This document shows, one piece after another, positions 17,742 through 30,227 of a DNA stretch of 34,651 nucleotides. A program made the translations under genes and the position numbers. The DNA lies in the NCBI RefSeq assembly GCF_900582195.1, contig NZ_UTHA01000180.1, positions 1-34,651 on the forward strand, written 5' to 3'. The notes beneath the pieces are model-generated. The model saw nothing but the letters and a program-made list of their open reading frames with translations, was not told the DNA's origin and searched no databases. How positions within the stretch are numbered: the stretch's first letter is position 1; each line of letters opens with the position of its first letter. The stretch comes from Pseudomonas viridiflava (GTDB lineage: Bacteria > Pseudomonadota > Gammaproteobacteria > Pseudomonadales > Pseudomonadaceae).

Positions 17742-17770
17742 GCGCAAACGCCTGGCGCAGACGTTTGCGC
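17742..17770 (-). other. Stem-loop downstream of DUF3203-like gene
   Basis: GCGCAAACG (17742-17750) and CGTTTGCGC (17762-17770) are exact inverted repeats with an 11-base loop, 20 bases past the stop of the minus-strand small gene and upstream of ccoG. No T tract follows on either strand, so terminator function is only possible. Confidence 0.35.
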
Positions 17771-17790
17771 GGGGTGTTGATCAAGGTCAG

Positions 17791-18039
17791 TCAAATCACC
17801 GAATCACTGTCGTCGGCTTTCAAGTGTTTACGTCCGTCCCTAGCGCCGGCGACGGTCAAGGCGTCAGCCTCTGCCTCGGTGATGTAAACGCGCCGGCCTT
17901 CTATTTCCACGAACGACATGGATTTTTCGCTATCCGTCATGACTTCCAGGGTGTCGCAAATGCGAATTTCCTCGCCATGTTCGACGGTGAAAAAACACAC
18001 TTTTTGTTCGGGATTGGATTCATCGACTCGAAGAGGCAT
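17791..18039 (-). CDS. Small DUF3203-like protein
   Basis: The 82-residue product starts MPLRVDESNPEQKVCFF and carries SFVEIEGRRVYITEAEADALTVAGARDGRKHLKA, which I recognise as the pattern of the Pseudomonas-restricted DUF3203 family. The start at 18039 is chosen because AAAGGA precedes it at 8 bases; the frame stays open to 18231 but the extra 64 residues look non-coding. It is acidic at the N-terminus, has no membrane segment, and ends in a polar tail. It is divergent from the mgtC-family gene, with 125 bases between starts. Function unknown. Confidence 0.8.
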   Translation of the reverse strand: MPLRVDESNPEQKVCFFTVEHGEEIRICDTLEVMTDSEKSMSFVEIEGRRVYITEAEADALTVAGARDGRKHLKADDSDSVI

Positions 18040-18164
18040 GGAAGCGGTCCTTTTTTTCAGGGAGGTCTGCAAGGTTAGGGCGCACGCTGCGCGGATCGTT
18101 CTGCGCAACTGATTAATGGTCGCCGCTGTCCATCTTCTATAGACCCAAAAACAAGGACTGCACG

Positions 18165-18677
18165 ATGAGCGCGTGGTGGCATGAAGTGTGGGGAGCCCTG
18201 CAGACGGAATTCGCCGATATTGGCGATGCATCGCAACTGACGCGGATTACCGTGCGCTTGCTGATGGCAGCGATTCTGGGCGGCATTCTCGGATTCGAGC
18301 GTGAGCACAAGGGCAAGGCTGCCGGGGTGCGCACGCACATGCTGGTGGCGCTCGGCGCGGCACTGTTTGTGCTGGTGCCGCAGACGTCGGGGGCAGAGTC
18401 GGATGCGATGAGCCGCGTGGTGCAAGGAGTGATTGCCGGGATCGGCTTTCTCGGTGCCGGCACTATCCTGAAAAACAAGGAAGGTGATGAAGGTCACGTT
18501 AAAGGCCTGACCACGGCTGCGGGGCTGTGGATGACCGCCGCGATCGGTGTTGCGGCCGGCTTGGGCAAGGAAGCAACGGCGTTGCTCAGCACCTTTCTTG
18601 CGCTGGCAATTTTTAGCGTGATGCCGCGCATCGTGAAGCTCTTCGAAAAGGACGAGGAAAAGACCGATGACCACTGA
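18165..18677 (+). CDS. MgtC/SapB family membrane protein
   Basis: A 170-residue inner-membrane protein with the MgtC-family core: RLLMAAILGGILGFEREHKGKAAGVRTHMLVALGAALF, then VVQGVIAGIGFLGAGTILK and GLTTAAGLWMTAAIGVAAGLG. Four hydrophobic segments are visible. It lacks the C-terminal ACT-like domain of long MgtC proteins, so it is the short SapB-like form. Relatives affect Mg2+-limited growth and, in Salmonella, inhibit F-type ATP synthase; which applies here is unknown. The ATG at 18165 follows AAGGA at 7 bases. No membrane-transport partner gene adjoins. Confidence 0.92.
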   Translation: MSAWWHEVWGALQTEFADIGDASQLTRITVRLLMAAILGGILGFEREHKGKAAGVRTHMLVALGAALFVLVPQTSGAESDAMSRVVQGVIAGIGFLGAGTILKNKEGDEGHVKGLTTAAGLWMTAAIGVAAGLGKEATALLSTFLALAIFSVMPRIVKLFEKDEEKTDDH

Positions 18678-18693
18678 CTGATCGTTGGCACGT

Positions 18694-18726
18694 TGATCGT
18701 TCCCACGCGGCGCGTGGGAACGATCA
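18694..18726. repeat. 33-base palindrome, REP-like, after mgtC-family gene
   Basis: TGATCGTTCCCACGC (18694-18708) and GCGTGGGAACGATCA (18712-18726) pair perfectly with a 3-base loop. It lies between two convergent genes and could serve as a transcription terminator for both. A second copy is at 21101. Confidence 0.85.
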
Positions 18727-18727
18727 G

Positions 18728-18886
18728 TTAGACGATGACTGGTGGCATCGTCGTTGGTGGTTCTTCTTTAGGCGGTGGCGTGGTGCCAGGTGGTTCCTGC
18801 TCGGGAACCGGTTGCGGCTCAGTCTCGGGCAAAGTGGGTTTGTCGATGTTCGGATCAGGCGTTTCGGCCGGGATCGGAATGTTCAT
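18728..18886 (-). CDS. Proline- and glutamate-rich small protein, 52 residues
   Basis: The peptide starts MNIPIPAETPDPNIDKP and 18 of its 52 residues are proline, with many E, T and Q between them. The start at 18886 is decided by a strong GGAGGT seven bases upstream, which makes the short frame credible; the longer frame to 18943 has none. There is no signal peptide or membrane segment, and the chain should be extended and disordered. It is divergent from glgE and shares that 217-base upstream region. I recognise no function. Confidence 0.65.
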   Translation of the reverse strand: MNIPIPAETPDPNIDKPTLPETEPQPVPEQEPPGTTPPPKEEPPTTMPPVIV

Positions 18887-18985
18887 CTGGTGACCTCCGT
18901 GTGGCACATGGCGTGAGAAGTGCTTAAGTGGATTGACCACCACGTACGCAATTCGATCCGCTTTTCTGACACGGCAATTTCATCT

Positions 18986-19013
18986 GAACTTTTCCCGGCG
19001 CCGGCTGCTCGGA
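18986..19013 (+). promoter_or_regulatory. AlgU (sigma-22/RpoE-type) promoter of glgE operon
   Basis: GAACTT at 18986-18991 is a perfect AlgU -35 hexamer. A 17-base spacer leads to TCGGA at 19009-19013, close to the TCTGA/TCNNA -10 consensus. Transcription would start near 19020, about 84 bases before the glgE ATG. This fits envelope/osmotic stress control of trehalose and glucan metabolism. The spacer itself is a GC-rich palindrome (CCCGGCGCCGG). Confidence 0.6.
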
Positions 19014-19103
19014 ACCTAAGTGAGTTCATTCCGGGGCAGGTGCTTCGTTGTGAACACTGATCCGGCACAAGAGCGTCCTTGGGGCGTTAAGGAGAGATGC
19101 TCA

Positions 19104-21101
19104 ATGACTGCTGAAAGACCCTCAGAACTGAGCTACAACCCGCACATGCCGCTGTCGCAGGCGTTGCTGCTGCCGCGCATTGCCATCGAAAACACCATGC
19201 CGACCCTGGAGGGCGGGCAATTCGCCGTGAAGTCGATTGCCGGCCGTGAGGTGGTGGTCACCAGCAAGGTGTTTGCCGACGGTCACGACAAACTTGCCGT
19301 ACGCATCCGTTGGCGCGAGGAAGGCGAAGAGACCTGGCAAAGCGAGGTCATGTCCGATCAGGGCAACAATGGCTGGCAAGGCCAGTTCCGCCCCGAGCAC
19401 CAAGGGCGCTTCCTCTATTGCATCGAAGCGTGGATCGATCACTTCGCCAGTTTCCAGTACGAACTGGAGAAGAAGCACAACGCTGCTGTTCCCGTGTCGC
19501 TGGAGTTGCAGGAAGGCCGGAGCATGGTGCAACAGGCCGCCGAACGCAGCGAAGGTCAGCTCAGCGAACAGCTTGCCGCGTTGCACCACGAATTGTCCGG
19601 GCTGCTCGAAACCGAGCAGGTCGCGTTGTTTCTGCACTCGCGCAGTGCGCAGTTGATGGCTGAGGCCGACCATCGCGCCTACCTGAGCGTCAGTCCTGAG
19701 TTCCCCGTGGACGTCGAGCGGGAACTCGCCGAGTTTGCCAGTTGGTACGAACTGTTTCCGCGCTCGATCACCGACGATCCCCACCGCCACGGCACCTTTA
19801 ACGACGTGCACTCGCGTCTGCCGATGATTCAGGACATGGGCTTCGACGTGCTGTACTTCACGCCGATCCACCCGATCGGTCGCGCCCATCGCAAGGGCCG
19901 CAACAATTCCCTGACCGCCGGCCCCGATGATCCGGGCAGCCCTTATGCCATCGGCAGTGAGGAGGGCGGTCACGAGGCGATTCACTCGCAACTCGGCACC
20001 CGCGAAGACTTCCGCCGACTGGTGGCCGCTGCCGCCGATCACGGCCTGGAAATCGCCCTCGACTTCGCCATCCAGTGTTCCCAGGACCACCCGTGGCTCA
20101 AGCAGCATCCGGGCTGGTTCAACTGGCGCCCGGACGGCACGATCAAATACGCCGAAAATCCGCCGAAGAAATATCAGGACATTGTCAACGTCGACTTCTA
20201 TGCGCCGGACGCCATTCCAAGTCTCTGGGTCGAGTTGCGCGACATCGTCATCGGCTGGGTCGAGGAGGGCGTGAAAATCTTCCGCGTCGACAATCCGCAC
20301 ACCAAACCGCTGCCGTTCTGGCAATGGCTGATCGCCGATGTGCGCGCGCTGTACCCGGAAGTGATCTTTCTCGCCGAAGCCTTCACCACGCCAGCGATGA
20401 TGGCGCGGCTGGGCAAGGTCGGTTACACCCAGAGTTACACCTATTTCACTTGGCGCAATACCAAGGCTGAGCTGGCGACGTATTTCACTGAGCTGAATGA
20501 ATCGCCATGGCGCGAATGCTACCGGCCGAATTTCTTTGTGAACACCCCGGACATCAACCCGGCGTTTCTGCACGAGTCAGGCCGCCCCGGCTTCTTGATT
20601 CGCGCGGCGCTGGCGACCATGGGCTCGGGGCTGTGGGGCATGTATTCGGGGTTCGAACTGTGTGAGGCGGCCCCAGTGCCGGGCAAGGAGGAATACCTCG
20701 ACTCGGAGAAATACGAGATCCGCGTCCGCGATTTCACCGCGCCGGGCAACATTATTGCCGAGATTGCCCAGCTCAACCGCATCCGCCGGCAGAACCCGGC
20801 GCTGCACACGCATCTGGGCCTGAAGGTCTACAACGCGTGGAATGACAACATTCTGTATTTCGGCAAGCGCAGCTTTGACGGCAGCAATTTCATCCTGGTG
20901 GCGGTCAGCCTTGATCCGCATAACGTGCAGGAAGCGAATTTCGAACTGCCGCTGTGGGAAATGGGCCTGTCCGACGATGCGACGACCCATGGCGAGGACT
21001 TGATGAACGGGCATCGCTGGGACTGGCATGGCAAATACCAGTTCATGCGCCTGGACCCGGCGTATCAGCCGTTTGGCATCTGGAGAATCACCGCTACGTA
21101 A
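19104..21101 (+). CDS. glgE: GlgE, alpha-1,4-glucan:maltose-1-phosphate maltosyltransferase
   Basis: GlgE (GH13_3) transfers maltose from maltose-1-phosphate to the end of an alpha-1,4-glucan. The 665-residue length is normal. Residues 1-~180 hold the N-terminal beta and helical insert domains; the catalytic barrel follows with YFTPIHPIGRAHRKGRNN. The nucleophile is D396 in FRVDNPHTKPLPFW, the acid/base is E425 in LAEAFTTP and the third acid is D483 in TPDINPAF, matching the spacing of the Streptomyces enzyme (394/423/480). The ATG at 19104 has GGAG 9 bases upstream; the frame upstream to 19020 lies across the predicted transcription start. It leads the glgE-treS/mak-glgB operon. Confidence 0.97.
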   Translation: MTAERPSELSYNPHMPLSQALLLPRIAIENTMPTLEGGQFAVKSIAGREVVVTSKVFADGHDKLAVRIRWREEGEETWQSEVMSDQGNNGWQGQFRPEHQGRFLYCIEAWIDHFASFQYELEKKHNAAVPVSLELQEGRSMVQQAAERSEGQLSEQLAALHHELSGLLETEQVALFLHSRSAQLMAEADHRAYLSVSPEFPVDVERELAEFASWYELFPRSITDDPHRHGTFNDVHSRLPMIQDMGFDVLYFTPIHPIGRAHRKGRNNSLTAGPDDPGSPYAIGSEEGGHEAIHSQLGTREDFRRLVAAAADHGLEIALDFAIQCSQDHPWLKQHPGWFNWRPDGTIKYAENPPKKYQDIVNVDFYAPDAIPSLWVELRDIVIGWVEEGVKIFRVDNPHTKPLPFWQWLIADVRALYPEVIFLAEAFTTPAMMARLGKVGYTQSYTYFTWRNTKAELATYFTELNESPWRECYRPNFFVNTPDINPAFLHESGRPGFLIRAALATMGSGLWGMYSGFELCEAAPVPGKEEYLDSEKYEIRVRDFTAPGNIIAEIAQLNRIRRQNPALHTHLGLKVYNAWNDNILYFGKRSFDGSNFILVAVSLDPHNVQEANFELPLWEMGLSDDATTHGEDLMNGHRWDWHGKYQFMRLDPAYQPFGIWRITAT

Positions 21102-21135
21102 TGATCGTTCCCACGCAGAGCGTGGGAACGATCAT
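21101..21135. repeat. 35-base palindrome overlapping the glgE stop
   Basis: ATGATCGTTCCCACGC (21101-21116) and GCGTGGGAACGATCAT (21120-21135) pair perfectly with the loop AGA. It is the same element as at 18694. It begins on the last base of the glgE TAA codon and lies 37 bases before treS, so the operon message carries this hairpin between the two genes. Confidence 0.88.
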
Positions 21136-21172
21136 CGTGGGGCGCTTTTAAAGCATTCAGCAGGAGTTTCAC

Positions 21173-23896
<2,724 letters not shown>

Positions 23897-24515
23897 AACT
23901 GCTCAAGCAGCATCAGGGCGAACTCAATGCAGCGGATCAGAAACTGGTCAAACGCCTGATCGACGAGAAGAAAACCATCCTCGCCCATGTGCAGGATCTG
24001 GCGAAAAAAGCCGTCGGCGGTTTGCGCATTCGCGTCCATGGCGATCTGCATTTGGGCCAGGTGCTGGTGATCAAGGGCGATGCCTATCTGATCGACTTCG
24101 AGGGTGAACCGGCGCGGCCGTTGAGTGAACGCCGTGGCAAGCACAGTCCGTACAAGGATGTCAGCGGCGTGCTGCGCTCGTTCGATTACGCGGCAGCGAT
24201 GACCATCAACGTGCACAACGTTGACCACAGCGCCGAGTCTGAAACCGCGCGGCGTCTGGTCGCCGAGCGTTATCTGCGTGAGGCCCGTGAAGCATTCGTT
24301 CAGGCATATCGCCGCGCGGCAGCTAGTCTTGATCATGCCTGGCAAGATCCTGAAGGTGCCGACGCTGCACTGGCGTTGTTCGGCCTGGAGAAGGCGGCCT
24401 ATGAAGTGGCCTATGAAGCCGAAAATCGCCCCACGTGGCTGCCCGTGCCGTTGCACGGTTTGTACGGGTTATTGACGGGGCTTAAACCCTTTTCCGATCT
24501 TGGTGGAGAGTAGTC

Positions 24516-26747
<2,232 letters not shown>

Positions 26748-26762
26748 TCCGAGACCGCAAAA

Positions 26763-26856
26763 CCTGTGGGAGCGAGCTTGCTCGCGAAGGCGATATGCCA
26801 ATCAACAATGATGTTGAACGTTACACCGCTTTCGCGAGCAAGCTCGCTCCCATAGG
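26763..26856. repeat. REP pair between glgB and the autotransporter gene
   Basis: Inverted arms at 26765-26788 and 26831-26854, with TGTGGGAG outward and 42 bases between them; the second arm differs at its last bases (CCCATA in place of CCCACA). It lies between two convergent genes. Confidence 0.9.
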
Positions 26857-26877
26857 GGCCTTCGGTAACCCTGAAGA

Positions 26878-27945
26878 TCACCAGCGCATCCGCACCCCAA
26901 GGCTGCCAATGATCCCGTTCAGATCATTGTCATCGACATCACTGCTGTAATCCGCGCTCACATAAAGACTCACCGCCGGTGTCACCCGCGCCACCAGACC
27001 TAATCCCAACTCGACGGTGGATGACTTGCGACTGCTGCTGATCTTGTCGACCTGATCCAGTGTCACGGTATTGCCCGTGTACACCGTGTGCCAGAGGTTG
27101 GTGCGCACATAGGGTTCGACCGGCAGACCATTCAGATCGTAACTGCCTTTCAAGCGCGCACCGACGCGGCCGCTCCACGCCGTCAGATCGGAGGAAGAGG
27201 CGTTGCCCGAACCGGCGTAGGGCGTGTCGAGGGTGATGCGCTGATTGATCAATTGCGCCTGCGGTTCGACCACCCAGTTGTCACTCAAGCCAATCGGGAA
27301 ACCGCCTTCCACCGAGAAGGTCATGGCACTGCCTTCGGTGGCTTGCCGCGCGCCTTGGCCGTTGCGGCTGAAACCGCTGACCCGGCCGCCACTGGCGGAT
27401 AAATCCACGTGCCAGCCCTGGGCACCGATCAGGCTGTAATAGGCGCCAAGGCTTTGGCCTTGCAGATTGAGGGTGTCACTGTTCGGGTCTGCCAGGGCGC
27501 GGCTGGTGAGCGGACCGTTGCCATTGGCTTGAATCTGGTTGAGGCCACCAATCAGGCCGATTTTCTGAGTATGGCTACCACTTTGCAGCGTCAGCACGGC
27601 GGGGCCTTTGATGTCGCCGCTGCCGGGCATTGCATAGCCTGATGACAGCACATCGGTTTGCGCCTGCCGGGCGCTTCTGCCGTACAGCTCATCCCAGGCC
27701 GACGGGGCGAGGTCTTCGGTGATCAGGCGCGAGCCTTGCAGGTCAGGGCGTGGACTGAAGCGTTGCGGGCCGGGCGTAATGACGGTGGTGGGCAAGGTCA
27801 TGACCGGCACATCCGCGCGATACCACGGGGTTGTTTCATCCGCCGCAGGACCGGCCTGCGCCTCCATGGATGAGCACAGCAAGATTGAACTCGACACTGT
27901 GCAGAAAGTGATTTTGATCTCGTGTGGGGTGATGGACATTTTCAT
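26878..27945 (-). CDS. Autotransporter beta-domain protein without a passenger
   Basis: A 355-residue outer-membrane protein. The first ~32 residues are a signal peptide (ITFCTVSSSILLCSS ... EAQAG). From about residue 100 to the end the sequence is the autotransporter barrel: amphipathic strands with LNLQGQSLGAYYSLIGAQGWHVDLS, VEGGFPIGLSDNWVVEPQAQL, ARLKGSYDLNGLPVEPYVRTNLWH, VELGLGLVARV, ending in an aromatic residue (GVRMRW). Full autotransporters have a secreted passenger before the barrel; here only some 70 proline-containing residues lie between signal and barrel. It is monocistronic. Homologues are fused to passengers or act alone as porin-like proteins; which holds here is not known. 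Confidence 0.85.
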   Translation of the reverse strand: MKMSITPHEIKITFCTVSSSILLCSSMEAQAGPAADETTPWYRADVPVMTLPTTVITPGPQRFSPRPDLQGSRLITEDLAPSAWDELYGRSARQAQTDVLSSGYAMPGSGDIKGPAVLTLQSGSHTQKIGLIGGLNQIQANGNGPLTSRALADPNSDTLNLQGQSLGAYYSLIGAQGWHVDLSASGGRVSGFSRNGQGARQATEGSAMTFSVEGGFPIGLSDNWVVEPQAQLINQRITLDTPYAGSGNASSSDLTAWSGRVGARLKGSYDLNGLPVEPYVRTNLWHTVYTGNTVTLDQVDKISSSRKSSTVELGLGLVARVTPAVSLYVSADYSSDVDDNDLNGIIGSLGVRMRW

Positions 27946-28100
27946 GGAGGTCTACCTTGCAGGCGCATGCGATTCTCGATGTGGCGTCTCTCCTACCCCG
28001 AACGAGGGGCGACCGAATGGAGCGGGGCGAACTCTGACCGCTCGATTTCGCGAGTGTCCGAAGGCTCGTCCCGGGTAGTGATTCCGGGGGTAGTAAGGTA

Positions 28101-28130
28101 GAGATAAGAAGAGTCGCGCGTGCCCGTCAA
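28101..28130 (-). promoter_or_regulatory. Possible sigma-70 promoter of the autotransporter gene
   Basis: On the minus strand TTGACG (28130-28125) and TATCTC (28106-28101) are separated by 18 bases, about 155 bases before the ATG at 27945. The -35 is good and the -10 moderate. Confidence 0.4.
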
Positions 28131-28250
28131 GAAATTGAACGATGAGCGGTAGTGGCAAAACGGGCTTTGCAAGCGTTTGTTTTTCTGCACATAACTAAGT
28201 GGTTGTTTGTATGGAATATCGCGCCTGAAGCCCCGATACAGAGGCATTCA

Positions 28251-28277
28251 GTTACCGACAGATGGTCTGTCGGTAAC
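28251..28277. promoter_or_regulatory. Perfect 27-base palindrome, possible operator
   Basis: GTTACCGACAGA (28251-28262) and TCTGTCGGTAAC (28266-28277) are exact inverted repeats with a 3-base centre. The ACCGACAG/CTGTCGGT core is like operators of TetR-family repressors. It is 57 bases past the 3' end of the EEP gene and upstream of the possible autotransporter promoter. No T tract follows on the minus strand, which argues against a simple terminator. Confidence 0.5.
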
Positions 28278-28333
28278 GTTCAACCGGCGAACGAGCTGCG
28301 TCCTTGCGTCCTGCATTGCTGTCACTATTGCGG

Positions 28334-29116
28334 CTACAAGTGCACTTCAACCGCCAGTGGCAGATGATCGGACAAATGCGTCCACGGCTTGTTACCGAGG
28401 ATCTGCGGGTCATGGCTGCTGGCATTGCGCAGGTAGATCCGGTCCAGTCGCAGCAATGGAAACCGCGCCGGGTAGGTCTTGGCCGGGCGCCCATGGTGAC
28501 GCTCGAATGCTTCGTGCAAATAGTCGCGACGGGCGAGGGCGACATTGCCCTGCAACTGCCAGTCGTTGAAGTCACCGGCGATGATTACCGGAGCGTCGTC
28601 GGGCAGGGATTCGAGCAACTGGCAGAGCAGTTGCAGCTGCAATTGCCGATGGCTTTCCAGCAGACTCAAATGCACGCAGATCGCATGGACCTCGGCGTGT
28701 CCCGGCACATCAAGCACGCAATGCAGCAGGCCACGGCGCTCAGGGCCGGTGATCGAGACATCAAGGTTGCGGTATTCACGGATCGGGTATTTCGACAGCA
28801 GCGCATTGCCGTGATGGCCGTCGGGGTAAACGGCGTTGCGCCCGTAGGCGAAGTCGCTCCACATGCTGTCGGCGAGAAACTCGTATTGCGAGGTTTGCGG
28901 CCAATCGTTGTAACGACTCGAATGCCGCTCGTGTTCACCCACCACTTCCTGCAGAAACACCAGGTCGGCCGAGGTGCTGCGCACCGCTTCGCGCAGCTCC
29001 GGCAGGATGAAGCGCCGATTGAGCGCGGTGAAGCCCTTGTGGGTGTTGACCGTCAGCACCCTGAGACGATGAATGACGGGCGCGTCGACAACATGACGCT
29101 TGGGATCGCTGGACAC
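28334..29116 (-). CDS. Endonuclease/exonuclease/phosphatase (EEP) family protein
   Basis: A 260-residue metal-dependent phosphodiesterase of the DNase I-like EEP fold. Active-site motifs are complete: N24 in TVNTHKG, E57 in FLQEV, H149 in CVHLS, D182/N184 in GDFND, D225 in LDRIY and D250-H251 in SDHLPL. No signal peptide is seen, so it is probably cytoplasmic. The GTG at 29116 is chosen because AGGAG lies about five bases before it; a GTG two codons earlier (29122) would abut the ribosome binding site. The family includes nucleases, inositol-phosphate and sphingomyelin phosphatases, so the substrate cannot be stated. It follows the second PIG-L-like gene across a REP pair on the same strand. 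Confidence 0.88.
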   Translation of the reverse strand: MSSDPKRHVVDAPVIHRLRVLTVNTHKGFTALNRRFILPELREAVRSTSADLVFLQEVVGEHERHSSRYNDWPQTSQYEFLADSMWSDFAYGRNAVYPDGHHGNALLSKYPIREYRNLDVSITGPERRGLLHCVLDVPGHAEVHAICVHLSLLESHRQLQLQLLCQLLESLPDDAPVIIAGDFNDWQLQGNVALARRDYLHEAFERHHGRPAKTYPARFPLLRLDRIYLRNASSHDPQILGNKPWTHLSDHLPLAVEVHL

Positions 29117-29206
29117 GTTCACTCCTCTGGATTGCGGGCCGCTTATTCATGCGACTGATGGGGAGGGGCGGCAGTTCCTTCTGGTTAATTTCGATCGCAC
29201 ATCAAA

Positions 29207-29303
29207 CCCTGTGGGAGCGAGCTTGCTCGCGAAGGCGTCGTTCCGGTCGATACGAATATTGAATGTGACGGCCTCTTCGCGAGCAAGCTCGCTCCCACAG
29301 GGA
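29207..29303. repeat. REP pair between PIG-L-like and EEP genes
   Basis: Arms start with CCCTGTGGGAG at 29207 and end with CTCCCACAGGG at 29303, 42 bases apart between the GAA/TTC inner ends (29233 and 29276). Same outward orientation as the copies at 6370, 11087 and 26763. Confidence 0.92.
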
Positions 29304-29312
29304 ATCAGAGAT

Positions 29313-30071
29313 TCAGACGAAAACGATTTCATAGGGCAGGCGCATTCTTTCGAGAATCACCGGCGGCAACATCGGCGCAATGCCGATCGCCGGTTCGCCG
29401 TTCAGCTGACTGGCATAGGCATGAGTGGCATGGCTCTTGCGCGCCACGGTCCAGGTGTCGAGGCGCAGTTTGCGTGCACGTTCCCAAGGGATCATTTGCT
29501 GGTCGCGCTCGGGCCAGTGCCAGGCCCACACCGGTACGTCATGGAAGGTCGCACCGGCCTGTTGCGCCGCTTGGGCACTGGCCCGACCCACGGCTTCATG
29601 GTCATCGTTGCCATCGCCGCGCCAGGTGCTGAACACCACATCGCCAGGACGCAGGTAGCGGCTGATGAACTCGGTCACTTGCGCTTGCTGTTCGCACAGG
29701 GCGTTGTCAGTGAAGCCGCCGCGCACCCATTTCAGGCTGTGCATCGGCAGGCCGAGGCGGCGCAGGGCTTCGACGCTTTCCTGTGGGCGGAACACACTCA
29801 GGCGTTTCTCCGACCACTGTCGGGAACCCGGATGACTGGCGCTGCCATCGGTGATCGAAAGCAGTTGCAGCGGATGACCGAGGCTGGCGAGCAATTGCAG
29901 CAGACCGCCGCAGGTCACCACTTCATCGCCCGGATGTGGCGCGATGACCACGGCGCGGGCACCGTCGGGCACCAGGCTGCGAGTATTGATCACGGGGATG
30001 TTGTCCAGTTGCGGGGCGCTGTTCCAGATTTGCGCCGGCGAACTGCTGTCGCTGAGGGATAACGGTTTCAT
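29313..30071 (-). CDS. PIG-L/LmbE-like protein with altered active site
   Basis: A 252-residue member of the PIG-L/LmbE zinc deacetylase family, whose members remove N-acetyl groups from sugar conjugates. It aligns without gaps to the paralogue at 31507-32265 over most of its length. The metal ligands H46, D49 and H158 are present. However, the motif reads APHPGDE instead of HPDDE, so the general-base aspartate is G48, and the histidine that in MshB stabilises the transition state is N155 (GNDDHEA instead of GHCDHEA). It may be a pseudoenzyme or have changed chemistry. The start at 30071 has AAGGA upstream; the open frame to 30209 is judged non-coding. It lies 156 bases after the GT2 gene. 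Confidence 0.85.
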   Translation of the reverse strand: MKPLSLSDSSSPAQIWNSAPQLDNIPVINTRSLVPDGARAVVIAPHPGDEVVTCGGLLQLLASLGHPLQLLSITDGSASHPGSRQWSEKRLSVFRPQESVEALRRLGLPMHSLKWVRGGFTDNALCEQQAQVTEFISRYLRPGDVVFSTWRGDGNDDHEAVGRASAQAAQQAGATFHDVPVWAWHWPERDQQMIPWERARKLRLDTWTVARKSHATHAYASQLNGEPAIGIAPMLPPVILERMRLPYEIVFV

Positions 30072-30227
30072 GGTGTGACGTCCTTGTGTTGTTTCGCCCT
30101 CAGCCGTTTGCGTGGCAATGATTGCCTGTCGCCGCCGACCCGTGAAGGCTGGTTGAATGCCTTGCGACGCTCCGAACCCTGGATTGCCGCGCAGCAGAGT
30201 ATTGCTCATGAAGCGAAGTTCGTCGCG

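Larger units (their letters stand above)
27946..28333. other. 388-base intergenic region upstream of the autotransporter gene
   Basis: No coding frame is convincing here. It contains a possible sigma-70 promoter for the autotransporter gene (28101-28130, minus), a small CCCC-GAACGA-GGGG hairpin at 27996-28009 in the likely 5' leader, and a perfect 27-base palindrome at 28251-28277. The composition is mixed, with an AT-richer patch around 28170-28220. Confidence 0.5.

Noticed and set aside
17777..17795. ANR/FNR box upstream of ccoG (TTGATCAAGG-TCAGTCAA)
   Set aside because: The halves do not fit TTGAT-N4-ATCAA spacing, and it is about 190 bases from the ccoG start.
30072..30209. 46-residue extension of the PIG-L-like protein
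   Set aside because: The paralogue has no such part, and the AAGGA before 30071 gives two proteins of equal length.
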